From an uncultured Senegalimassilia sp. (GTDB lineage Bacteria > Actinomycetota > Coriobacteriia > Coriobacteriales > Eggerthellaceae), in NCBI GenBank assembly GCA_937925385.1, contig CALEWN010000247.1, positions 1 through 7,733 of the forward strand: a DNA stretch of 7,733 bases. Reading direction: 5' to 3'. This document shows, one piece after another, positions 1-5,733 of this stretch. How positions within the stretch are numbered: position 1 is the first letter of the stretch; every line of letters starts with the position of its first letter. A program made the translations under genes and the position numbers. The notes beneath the pieces were generated by a model. That model saw nothing but the letters and a program-made list of their open reading frames with translations. It was not told the origin of the DNA and did no database searches.

Positions 1-449
1 GAGCGTTGCTGGACGCCGCCCCGCCCGAGGCCGTCGGCGTCGAAGCGGTTGTGCGCGACCGACGCGGGCTCACCGTGCTCGTGCGCAACGCCCTGTTCAG
101 CCGCGTTCGCATGGCGGCTCATCGCGATGCGGCGGGGCTTGGCGAGGCCGATGGCGATTGGGGCTTCGGCGAGCGTGCCTGGATGCAGGCCTTGGACGAG
201 TACTACGGGGCGCATGAGGAGATCCTGCTGGATGCCGATGCGCTCTCAAAAGCCTATCTCATGTTCGACGAGGCGGACGAGGAAGAGCTGCACGTGTGGC
301 ACGTGCGCCAGATCTTCCATGACGAGGCGGGCGATAACGACTTCGTCATCGTGGCCGATGTGGACCTGGATGCCACGCAGGAAGCCGACGGCGTGGTGTT
401 TACGAACTATCGCGTGGGCTTTGCCGACGAGCTGCTCGACGAGTTCTAG
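1..449 (+). CDS. C-terminal end of a DEAD/DEAH-box helicase with DUF3516 domain (5' truncated by window edge)
   Basis: The reading frame is open to the left edge, so only about the last 148 residues of a larger protein are present; the TTG at position 6 is an internal Leu codon rather than a start. The tail contains DEYYGAHEEI, then VWHVRQIFHDEAGDNDF, then IVADVDLDATQEADG, and ends in a TAG stop at 447-449. From memory, the ...YY..H.EI..., WRVRQI..D..GDHDW and AEVDL..S.EAG pattern is the end of the DUF3516 domain found C-terminal to the helicase core in actinobacterial RNA/DNA helicases. These are cytoplasmic ATP-dependent helicases whose exact role is poorly known. The helicase motifs themselves (Walker A, DExH) would lie upstream, outside the window, so the assignment rests only on the tail. 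No clear terminator follows the stop. Confidence 0.65.
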   Translation, partial: ALLDAAPPEAVGVEAVVRDRRGLTVLVRNALFSRVRMAAHRDAAGLGEADGDWGFGERAWMQALDEYYGAHEEILLDADALSKAYLMFDEADEEELHVWHVRQIFHDEAGDNDFVIVADVDLDATQEADGVVFTNYRVGFADELLDEF

Positions 450-618
450 TCGGTTCGCCGGCTGTGCGCTTGCCGTCGCCACTGTCGCTGTGCGTGCGGG
501 GCAGCGGCGGGTTTCGAGCGCTCATCGGCGGTGATTTGTCGCTGCCAGACCCGCTAAGCGCCGGTAGCAACGAATTGGCAACGTTTGCGTGGCAAATCGA
601 TGCGGCTTCCTAGAGGCG

Positions 619-627
619 TGCTAGGCT
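619..627 (+). promoter_or_regulatory. Possible extended -10 element of the dehydrogenase gene
   Basis: TG-C-TAGGCT resembles an extended -10 (TGnTAnnnT). No convincing -35 hexamer lies 16-18 bp upstream. It would start transcription near position 634, giving a leader of about 64 nt that begins in the stem of the hairpin at 625-664. Similar GCTAnnnT or GCCTAnnnT motifs precede three other genes in the window, which is the main reason to list it. Confidence 0.3.
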
Positions 628-664
628 TATGGCGCGGGACCCCAACCGGTCTCGCGTCATAAGC
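625..664 (+). promoter_or_regulatory. 17-bp stem-loop upstream of the 3-hydroxyacyl-CoA dehydrogenase gene
   Basis: Left arm GCTTATGGCGCGGGACC (625-641) pairs with right arm GGTCTCGCGTCATAAGC (648-664) around a CCAACC loop. Fifteen pairs are Watson-Crick and two are G-U if read as + strand RNA. On the other strand those two become A-C mismatches, so the element fits a + strand transcript better. No T-run follows, so it is not a canonical terminator. It sits 33 nt before the start codon and could be a leader hairpin, a 5' mRNA stabiliser or a DNA operator. Its left arm overlaps the candidate -10, so both readings cannot be fully right. The rest of the 450-697 gap shows only a short TGGCAA direct repeat (576-581, 590-595). 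Confidence 0.55.
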
Positions 665-697
665 AAGTTAAACATACGCGCGGATCGGAGGTCGGAT

Positions 698-1636
698 ATG
701 ACTATCAAGAACGTTGTCGTCGCCGGTGGTGGAGTGCTGGGAAGCCAGATCGCATATCAGGCGGCATACAAGGGTTTCGCCGTTACGGTGTGGCTGCGAA
801 GCGAAGGGTCCGTCGAGCGCGCGAAGCCGAAGTTCGAGCAGCTGCGTCAAACCTATCTGGCAACGCTCGAGGCGATGAAGAACGATCCCGCGGCGTATTG
901 CCGTGGCTTGGCCGACACGCCTGAGCTTTCCGTTGACGAAATCGAGCAGCTTAAGCAGCGCGCGCAGCAGGCGTTCGAGAGCATTGTCTTCACCACCAGC
1001 TACGAGGATGCGGCGAAGGATGCCGACCTGGTGATCGAGGCCATTGCGGAGGATCCCAAGCAAAAGGATGCGTTCTACGCTGAGCTGGCGAAGTACCTGC
1101 CCGAAAGCACCATCCTTGTCACCAACTCCTCCACGCTGCTGCCCAGTCAAATCGCTGCATCCACGGGTCGCCCCGAGAAGTTCCTGGCGCTGCATTTCGC
1201 CAATCGCATTTGGCGCAACAACACCGCCGAGGTCATGGGTCATCCCGGAACCGATCAGGCTGCTTACGACGAGGTGGTTCGCTTCGCTGGCGATTTGGGC
1301 ATGGTTCCGTTGCAGCTGCACAAGGAGCAGCCCGGCTATATCCTGAACAGCATGCTCGTGCCGTTCCTGAACGCCGCTGAGGCGCTGTATGCAACCGGCG
1401 TCGCCGACCCGGAGACCATCGACAAAACTTGGATGCTGGGCACGGGTGCGCCCTTGGGCCCGTTCCGCATCCTGGACATCGTGGGCCTTACCACGGCATA
1501 TAACATCGTGGTGCTTGATCCTCGCACGAAGGATCATGATTCCGTTCCCGCGAAGATCGCGGCAGCGCTTAAAGAGCGCATCGATGCAGGCAAAACGGGT
1601 GTTGACGCAGGCGAAGGGTTCTACCGCTACAACTAG
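698..1636 (+). CDS. 3-hydroxyacyl-CoA dehydrogenase (short, single-function NAD-dependent form)
   Basis: A 312-aa cytoplasmic enzyme expected to interconvert 3-hydroxyacyl-CoA and 3-ketoacyl-CoA with NAD(H). The Rossmann dinucleotide loop is at residues 5-17 (VVVAGGGVLGSQI, GxGxxG as G10-G12-G15). VIEAIAED at 112-119 matches the family's VIEA(V/I)-E segment. Residues known to be catalytic in the family are visible: Ser144/145 in TNSSTL, His166 in ALHFANR, Glu178 in TAEVM and Asn217 in PGYILNSML, which opens the C-terminal helical dimerisation domain. The usual HFFNP is HFANR here, so this is a divergent subfamily and the substrate cannot be named. Length suits the stand-alone type (about 280-315 aa), with no hydratase fusion. 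The ATG at 698 has GGAGG (687-691) six bases upstream, while the in-frame ATG at 629 lies inside a hairpin and has no such site. No thiolase or crotonase gene is adjacent. The last codons overlap the first unit of a tandem repeat array. Confidence 0.88.
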   Translation: MTIKNVVVAGGGVLGSQIAYQAAYKGFAVTVWLRSEGSVERAKPKFEQLRQTYLATLEAMKNDPAAYCRGLADTPELSVDEIEQLKQRAQQAFESIVFTTSYEDAAKDADLVIEAIAEDPKQKDAFYAELAKYLPESTILVTNSSTLLPSQIAASTGRPEKFLALHFANRIWRNNTAEVMGHPGTDQAAYDEVVRFAGDLGMVPLQLHKEQPGYILNSMLVPFLNAAEALYATGVADPETIDKTWMLGTGAPLGPFRILDIVGLTTAYNIVVLDPRTKDHDSVPAKIAAALKERIDAGKTGVDAGEGFYRYN

Positions 1637-1908
1637 GCTTGTGAGGCGCGCTTCTGTGTGAGGTCGTCTTCAGCTACAGTTAAGCTTGTGAGGCTGCTTC
1701 TTTGTGAAGTTGTTTCCCGCGACAACTAGGTCTGTGAGGGTCGTTTCTTTAGGAGTTTGTCTTCTGCTACGATTAGGCTTCTGAGGCTCGTCTCTTTGCG
1801 AGGTCGTTTCCCGGTGCAGCTAGACCTGTGAGGCTGCTTCTTTATGAAGCCGTCTTCTGCTGCAACCAGGCTTTGCGGGCGTCTCTCATATGGGGGCTTC
1901 CTTTCAGC
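1628..1908 (+). repeat. Degenerate tandem array, six units of 46-48 bp, seeded from the end of the dehydrogenase gene
   Basis: Units lie at 1628-1674, 1675-1720, 1721-1767, 1768-1814, 1815-1860 and 1861-1908. Consensus start is TACAACTAGGCTTGTGAGGC, followed by a CTTCTTTGTGAAG-like core and a GTCTTCTGC or GTTTCCCGC end. Unit 1 begins within the last codons of the dehydrogenase (Tyr-Asn-stop), and the stop triplet is copied: TAG, TAA, TAG, TAG, TAG, then CAG in unit 6. Unit ends also resemble the coding sequence just before (GGTTCTACCGC versus GTTTCCCGC). Units are clearly diverged by eye and no spacers separate them, so this is an old minisatellite-like array and not CRISPR. With the hairpin after it, it fills the 395-bp gap before the next gene. 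I see no protein-coding gene in it on either strand. Confidence 0.85.
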
Positions 1909-1915
1909 ATTCATG

Positions 1916-1963
1916 GGGACTCGAGAAATACGGCGAACTTTTCTCGAGTCCCTTGTATGGGAC
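1916..1963. promoter_or_regulatory. Perfect 13-bp inverted repeat with a competing third arm
   Basis: GGGACTCGAGAAA (1916-1928) and TTTCTCGAGTCCC (1940-1952) form a perfect 13-bp stem with an 11-nt loop. The GTCCC end of the right arm can instead pair with GGGAC at 1959-1963 around a TTGTAT loop. Neither strand has a T-run after the stem, so it is not a typical intrinsic terminator. It lies between the tandem array and the 2032 gene, about 80 bp before that start codon. It could be an operator, a Rho-independent-like pause site or an attenuator-type switch; the sequence does not decide. Confidence 0.55.
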
Positions 1964-2031
1964 AGTAAAACTATCGAGACGGCGTACCATGCGAAGCATC
2001 AACCAAGAAACGCGCAGGTAAGGAGCCTGAA

Positions 2032-2667
2032 ATGTTCGCCAAGAAGCACACGTCCATGTTCGGAGCATTTGCAATCGATTCGAAAGCGTCCCGTGGCCGC
2101 CATGCGCGCGTGGAGGGGCGTGTGCAGTCCGCACGCCGCGCATTCGAGGGTTCGGCCGGGCGGGCTCAGGCCTTTGCAAGCCAGGGCGCCTCACGGTCCG
2201 CGCGTCGCGCAATCGAGGGGCAGGCGGGGCAGGTGCAGTCCTTTGCAGGTCAACGCGCTTCGCAGCCCATCTGCTTTGACGAAGGCGAGTTTCTGATCGA
2301 TGGGTACGGTGCGTACACGCCGTACGATCAGGCTACCGAGCGGTACGCCGCTGAGGATCTTCTGCTGGGCGAGGACTCGGATGAAGCGGTAGACGATGAG
2401 CCGTTGTACGAGAAGGCTTCCTCCTCGCAACTCGAGGGCATGTTCCAGGAGTTCTTCCGCATGGGCGCCGCTGTCGCCATTGGGGAGCTGTACGACGAGG
2501 GCATGCTGGGCGACAAGAACGCCGTGGCTTACGATGTGCGCGACTATCTGGAAAGCTTCGGCATTGCCAGCTTCGATGAGGTTTGCAGGCTGGGCATAAC
2601 CGGCCCGTACCTTGAGGACTTCAAGCGGATTTTCGCCGCAAATGCCAGTTTCCCGCCAGCAGCATAG
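2032..2667 (+). CDS. Hypothetical 211-aa protein with an internal 23-residue duplication
   Basis: I do not recognise this protein. Start ATG 2032 has AAGGAG (2020-2025) six bases upstream, a strong site. The N-terminal third (1-80) is basic and low in complexity. Residues 33-55 (SARRAFEGSAGRAQAFASQ...) and 56-78 (SARRAIEGQAGQVQSFAGQ...) are a tandem duplication, and ASRGRHARVEG at 19-29 may be a decayed third copy. The middle (about 83-130) is acidic, with runs such as LLGEDSDEAVDDEPLYE. The C-terminal part (131-205) looks like a helical globular domain (QLEGMFQEFFRMGAAVAIGE, then AYDVRDYLESFGIASFDEV). There is no signal peptide, membrane segment or known catalytic motif. Codon use is like its neighbours. 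It appears to be transcribed alone: a 395-bp structured gap precedes it and a separate promoter-like site follows it. It could bind nucleic acid through the basic repeats, but that is a guess. Confidence 0.75.
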   Translation: MFAKKHTSMFGAFAIDSKASRGRHARVEGRVQSARRAFEGSAGRAQAFASQGASRSARRAIEGQAGQVQSFAGQRASQPICFDEGEFLIDGYGAYTPYDQATERYAAEDLLLGEDSDEAVDDEPLYEKASSSQLEGMFQEFFRMGAAVAIGELYDEGMLGDKNAVAYDVRDYLESFGIASFDEVCRLGITGPYLEDFKRIFAANASFPPAA

Positions 2668-2701
2668 GGTTGCCTGCGTGATCCTCACTCACTCAATCGC
2701 C

Positions 2702-2728
2702 TATCATATGCAGGTGCGCAATGTGCGC
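2702..2728 (+). promoter_or_regulatory. Candidate promoter and operator of the WYL regulator
   Basis: TATCAT at 2702-2707 matches five of six -10 positions. No good -35 is present at the right distance. GCGCA-ATG-TGCGC (2716-2728) is a short palindrome just after it, around the expected transcription start, where an autoregulating repressor could bind. Both are inferred by eye. Confidence 0.4.
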
Positions 2729-2753
2729 GAAGGAAGCTGCGTGAGGGGTCCGT

Positions 2754-3737
2754 ATGGCGAAGGAAGTCAGCAAAGAGCGCTTGTTGGCGCTGCTGAAGAT
2801 CATGTTCGAGAACACCGATGATGAGCAAGGGCTGACGCTCGAGCAGATCATCGAGGAGCTGGAGGCGGCGGGTGTGTCCGCGGAACGCAAGGCCCTCTAT
2901 CGCGATTTCGAAGCGTTGAACAACGCGGGCTTCGAGGTTCAACGGCAGCGCGTCAAGCCCGTGCGCTACTTCCTAGCCAAACGCCCGTTCACCAAATCGG
3001 AGCTGCTGTTGCTCATCGATGCGGTGCAGGGAAGCCGCTTCATCACGGCGCGGCAATCGACCTCGCTCGTTCGCTCCATCAAAAGCCTGGGTTCGAAGCA
3101 CCAGGTGAAAGGCCTGGAAAAGCACGTGCACGTGGGCGGGCGCGTGAAAAGCCAGAACGATAGCGTGTTCCGCAACGTCGACGTCATCCAGGAGGCGATC
3201 GCCGCCAAGCGTATGCTGTCGTTCAAATACACCGGCTACGATTGCTCCGCTCGGGTGCAGTTTCGGCATGACGGCAAGACGTATACGCAAACGCCCGTGC
3301 AGTTGATGTACTCCGATGGCTTCTACTATCTGGTTTGCTACAGCGAAAAGTACGACGACTTCGCTAACTACCGCGTCGACCGCATGTGCGACATTCGCGT
3401 GACGCAGCAGCGCGCTACGCGAAACGCCCGCATTGCCACGTTCGATGCGGACGAATACGACCGTCGTGTATTCGGCATGTTCTCGGGCAGCTCGGTGCGC
3501 GCGGTTTTGCGCGTCAAGGAAAGCGCCATGAACGCTGTGGTTGATCACTTCGGAAAGGATGCGCGCGTGAGCGACATGGGCGATGGTACCGCCCGCGTGA
3601 GCGTGGCCGCCATGGCGACTCCGGTGTTCTTCGGCTGGATATCCCAGTTCGCCGGTCAGATCACAGTCGAGTCTCCGTCAAGTTTGCGACAGGGATACGC
3701 CGATTACCTGCGCGAGTTGCTGCAGGACTACGAATAG
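2754..3737 (+). CDS. WYL-domain transcriptional regulator with N-terminal winged helix
   Basis: A 327-aa cytoplasmic DNA-binding regulator. Residues about 5-62 form a DeoR-type winged helix (SKERLLALLKIM, then LTLEQIIEELEAAG, then the recognition-helix region ERKALYRDFEALNNAGF). A linker helix region follows (79-120). The WYL domain spans about 143-218: VIQEAIAAKRMLSFKYTGYD, the TPVQLMYSDGFYYLVCYSE segment in which the WYL triad reads YYL (191-193), and FANYRVDRM at 203-211, whose Arg residues are typical ligand contacts. Residues 247-325 match the C-terminal WCX extension. WYL domains are known to sense small ligands or nucleic acid and occur in both metabolic and defence regulators. No target operon is adjacent beyond the unknown gene upstream and the Sel1 gene downstream, so the regulon cannot be named. 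Start ATG has GAGGGG (2743-2748) five bases upstream. Confidence 0.88.
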   Translation: MAKEVSKERLLALLKIMFENTDDEQGLTLEQIIEELEAAGVSAERKALYRDFEALNNAGFEVQRQRVKPVRYFLAKRPFTKSELLLLIDAVQGSRFITARQSTSLVRSIKSLGSKHQVKGLEKHVHVGGRVKSQNDSVFRNVDVIQEAIAAKRMLSFKYTGYDCSARVQFRHDGKTYTQTPVQLMYSDGFYYLVCYSEKYDDFANYRVDRMCDIRVTQQRATRNARIATFDADEYDRRVFGMFSGSSVRAVLRVKESAMNAVVDHFGKDARVSDMGDGTARVSVAAMATPVFFGWISQFAGQITVESPSSLRQGYADYLRELLQDYE

Positions 3738-3800
3738 CCGCATCGCGTCCGCCCGTTTCCTTTGCGTGCGGCAGGTTGCGGAACGCCCCCGCCGATTCTC

Positions 3801-3809
3801 TGCTATGGT
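3801..3809 (+). promoter_or_regulatory. Extended -10 element before the Sel1-repeat gene
   Basis: TG-C-TATGGT fits an extended -10 (TGnTAnnnT) and would start transcription about 22 nt before the ATG at 3837. The nearest -35-like word, TTGCGG (3776-3781), is 22 bp away, too far for a standard promoter; extended -10 promoters can work without one. Confidence 0.45.
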
Positions 3810-3836
3810 GGAAGCGTATACCTCGAAGGGAACCAT

Positions 3837-5023
3837 ATGGACCTACGCAATCTTGAACCCTCTTACGATGAATCGCGCGATAGCCAGCAGCACGGCGGCT
3901 TGTCGCTGGATATCGGTGCGCGCTTTTACAACGATGGGCTCGCCTCCGACGACAAGCGATGCTTCGAGGCGGCGCGGCGGTTCTACGAGAAAAGCCTGAG
4001 TTTCGGCAATCCCCAAGCCGCGGTGAACTTGGGCTATATCTACGAATACGGCCGTTTGGGCGAAGAGGATGCCGAGCGGGCGTTGGAGCTATTCGAGCAG
4101 GCGGCGTTTTGCGAGCATCCGGAAGCGCTGTATAAGCTTGGCGACATGCTGTATTGGCGCAATATCGAAGTAGCGGACGAGGCTGCGGCCGACGCCCGCG
4201 CGTTTGCCCTGTACGGCAAAGCCCATCGGCTAGCGCAGGGCCGCAACGAGCCCGATTGGCTGGGAAGCTCGGCTTTCAGGCTTGGGGGCTGCTTTGAGTA
4301 TGGACGCGGCTGCGCGCGCGATTATGCGCTGGCTCAAGCGTATTACGTGCAAGCGGCGGCAAATTTCGAAGCGGCTCTTGATGATGGGTTCGACTATTAC
4401 CGTGGCAACTTGGAGAAATGCCGCCGCGCATTGCAGCGTCTTGGCGAGCGTTCCGACTCGTATGCGCAGTGGAAGCCGTTGCCTTCGGGGGCGAAGTTCG
4501 ACGTCGATGGCATTTTACGCATCGATGGCGATTCGCCGGTTCCGGCAGGGTGCTACCGTGCCCGTTCGGGTGAGCAACTCATCGTGGCCCAGCACGATGT
4601 TGACGAAGGACAGCGCGTGGACCGGCGCTTCGAGGTGCTGCGCTGTGCGCGCATGGTGGAGTTCAACCTGGCCATGAGTGGTTCCGTGGAGAACCGTAGC
4701 ACCGTGCGCATCACGTTCGACGAGCTGGGAGCGGCGCTCGAGCAGGAGCTGGGGGTGATGGGGCAGCGCGAGTTTCTGCAGTTGGACCCCGAGGATGCCG
4801 CCGCATTGCGCGGGCAGCTGCTCGGCTTCGAGCTTGCTTCATGGGAGGAATCCTATCAGCCCTACATGGCCCAGGACGATGACCTGGAATGGAGCGTCAA
4901 AGTGCTCAGCGACACCCAGGGTTTTTCCAGTAAGGGCTGCGGCGCCTGGCCGTATATCTGCCGTTTTTATTCGAGGAACTGCAGCGTTTCGGCGTGGCGA
5001 ACATGTGGGTTCGTGGGCATTAA
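3837..5023 (+). pseudogene. Sel1-repeat protein gene with a probable one-base frameshift near the 3' end
   Basis: The ATG at 3837 is preceded by AAGGG (3826-3830) at six bases. Residues about 43-200 hold three or four Sel1-like (TPR-related) helical repeats, for example AARRFYEKSLSFGNPQAAVN, ALELFEQAAFCEHPEALYKL and ALAQAYYVQAA. Such repeats usually mediate protein-protein contacts. There is no signal peptide. Residues 205-366 are a domain I do not recognise (VDGILRIDGDSPVPAGCYRA near its start). After Lys366 (4932-4934) the starting frame turns Cys-rich and would run to 5360, 245 bp into apt. The third frame instead reads LRRLAVYLPFLFEELQRFG...MWVRGH and stops at 5021-5023, before the apt promoter. 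Restoring one G in the GGG run at 4934-4936 joins the two into 395 residues. That third frame has a stop at 4931-4933, so the slip must lie just after it. It could be a true mutation or a sequencing error; no slippery heptamer supports programmed shifting. Confidence 0.75.
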
Positions 5024-5032
5024 CGCCGGAAG

Positions 5033-5064
5033 CGTCCGATTTCGGCGCACGGCGGCGTCGGACG
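5033..5064 (+). terminator. Weak hairpin after the Sel1-repeat gene
   Basis: CGTCCGA (5033-5039) pairs perfectly with TCGGACG (5058-5064) across an 18-nt loop, starting nine bases after the TAA at 5021-5023. No T-run follows. Its position fits a gene end at 5023 rather than at 5360, but as a terminator it is weak. Confidence 0.3.
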
Positions 5065-5077
5065 TGCCCGGTGGCGC

Positions 5078-5083
5078 TACAAT
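5078..5083 (+). promoter_or_regulatory. -10 element of apt
   Basis: TACAAT matches five of six -10 positions and ends 32 bp before the apt start codon. The expected -35 region is GC-rich and not recognisable. The preceding GC gives GCTACAAT, the same shape as the other -10 candidates on this strand. Confidence 0.5.
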
Positions 5084-5115
5084 AACCAGGTTGCATACTC
5101 TAGGAAAGGACCGCC

Positions 5116-5649
5116 ATGTCGTCGTTCGATTTCGAAGGCCACATCACCGACATCGTCGATTATCCGAAGCCGGGCGTGGTGTTCAAGGACATCACCACGC
5201 TGTTGAAGGACCCGGACGGTTTCGAGGCGACCATCGATGCCATCGCCGAGCATTTCAAGGATGCGGGCGTGACGAAGGTCGTCGGCGCCGAGGCCCGGGG
5301 CTTCATGATCGGCGCGCCGGTGGCGTATCGCCTGCATGCCGGTTTCGTGCCCGCCCGTAAGCCGGGCAAGCTGCCGCGCGAGGTTCGCAGCGAAAGCTAT
5401 GACTTGGAGTACGGAAGCGACGAGCTGCAGATCCACGCCGACGCCATCGACCCTGAAGACGTGGTGCTGATCGTTGACGATTTGGTTGCCACGGGCGGCA
5501 CTGCCGAGGCGCAGGCCAAGCTCATCAAGCAGTTCGGTGCCTCGTTGGCAGGCATGGGCTTCCTCATGGAGCTGGCGTTTCTGAATCCGCGCCAGGCCAT
5601 CTCCAAGGTCACCGATGCCGAGGTCTTCTCCCTTGTGCAGGTGCACTAA
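5116..5649 (+). CDS. apt: Adenine phosphoribosyltransferase
   Basis: This 177-aa cytoplasmic enzyme makes AMP from adenine and PRPP in one salvage step. DYPKPGVVFKDITTLL at 15-30 is the family's N-terminal signature. VVGAEARGFMIGAPVAYRL (55-73) carries the EARGF motif. RKPGKLP (81-87) is the flexible-loop start, and SYDLEYG (94-100) follows. VVLIVDDLVATGGTA (116-130) is the PRPP-binding loop with its paired Asp residues (120-121 region). Length is normal for the family (about 170-180 aa). The ATG at 5116 has AGGAAAGGA (5102-5110) five bases upstream. The upstream Sel1 frame overlaps it only because of an apparent frameshift. The gene looks monocistronic, with its own -10 element and a strong hairpin 20 bp after the stop. 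Confidence 0.97.
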   Translation: MSSFDFEGHITDIVDYPKPGVVFKDITTLLKDPDGFEATIDAIAEHFKDAGVTKVVGAEARGFMIGAPVAYRLHAGFVPARKPGKLPREVRSESYDLEYGSDELQIHADAIDPEDVVLIVDDLVATGGTAEAQAKLIKQFGASLAGMGFLMELAFLNPRQAISKVTDAEVFSLVQVH

Positions 5650-5668
5650 AAGCAACTGCTCCAACAAC

Positions 5669-5715
5669 GCAAGAGGCCGGGATGCGCAGCGATTCTGCGC
5701 ATCCCGGCCTCTTGC
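5669..5715. terminator. Bidirectional 21-bp terminator hairpin between convergent apt and panD
   Basis: A perfect 21-bp inverted repeat (5669-5689 and 5695-5715; core GCAAGAGGCCGGGATGCGCAG) with the 5-nt loop CGATT. It begins 20 bp after the apt stop and ends 18 bp before the panD stop. Only short T-containing stretches follow on either side (TCGTTTCC on +, GTTGTTGG on -), but stem strength and convergent placement fit a shared terminator. Confidence 0.85.
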
Positions 5716-5733
5716 TCGTTTCCGCTCGGTGCG

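Noticed and set aside
629..697. Upstream start (ATG 629) for the dehydrogenase.
   Set aside because: The added 23 residues bear no resemblance to the family, the ATG lies in a hairpin arm, and ATG 698 has GGAGG at ideal spacing.
668..1537. Long minus-strand frame (289 codons) opposite the dehydrogenase gene.
   Set aside because: It is the antisense shadow of a GC-rich coding gene with full family motifs on the + strand.
1628..1908. CRISPR array.
   Set aside because: Units are contiguous and diverged, with no unique spacers, and no cas gene is present.
1726..1914. Minus-strand 62-codon frame across the tandem array with a repeated SL(V/I)(A/V)AED..(I/L)KK pattern.
   Set aside because: The periodicity follows from the 93-bp unit pairs. 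No ribosome binding site precedes the ATG at 1914, and the frame ends at a stop inside the array.
1844..2296. Plus-strand frame overlapping the hairpin and the 2032 gene.
   Set aside because: The overlapping frame from 2032 has the good ribosome binding site and an internal protein duplication; this one is Arg/Ser-rich shadow sequence.
4925..4945. Programmed -1 ribosomal frameshifting in the Sel1 gene.
   Set aside because: The local codons AAG-GGC give no X-XXY-YYZ slippery heptamer: slipping back one base would place a stop codon in the P site.
2032..5023. A WYL-controlled defence cassette formed by the unknown gene, the WYL regulator and the Sel1 protein.
   Set aside because: WYL regulators do occur in defence loci, but there is no nuclease, methyltransferase, ATPase or toxin here, and each gene seems to have its own promoter.
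3837..5360. Sel1 gene read straight through to 5360, overlapping apt.
   Set aside because: The end of this frame is Cys- and Arg-rich and overlaps a strongly conserved gene with its own promoter and ribosome binding site; a frameshift explains it better.
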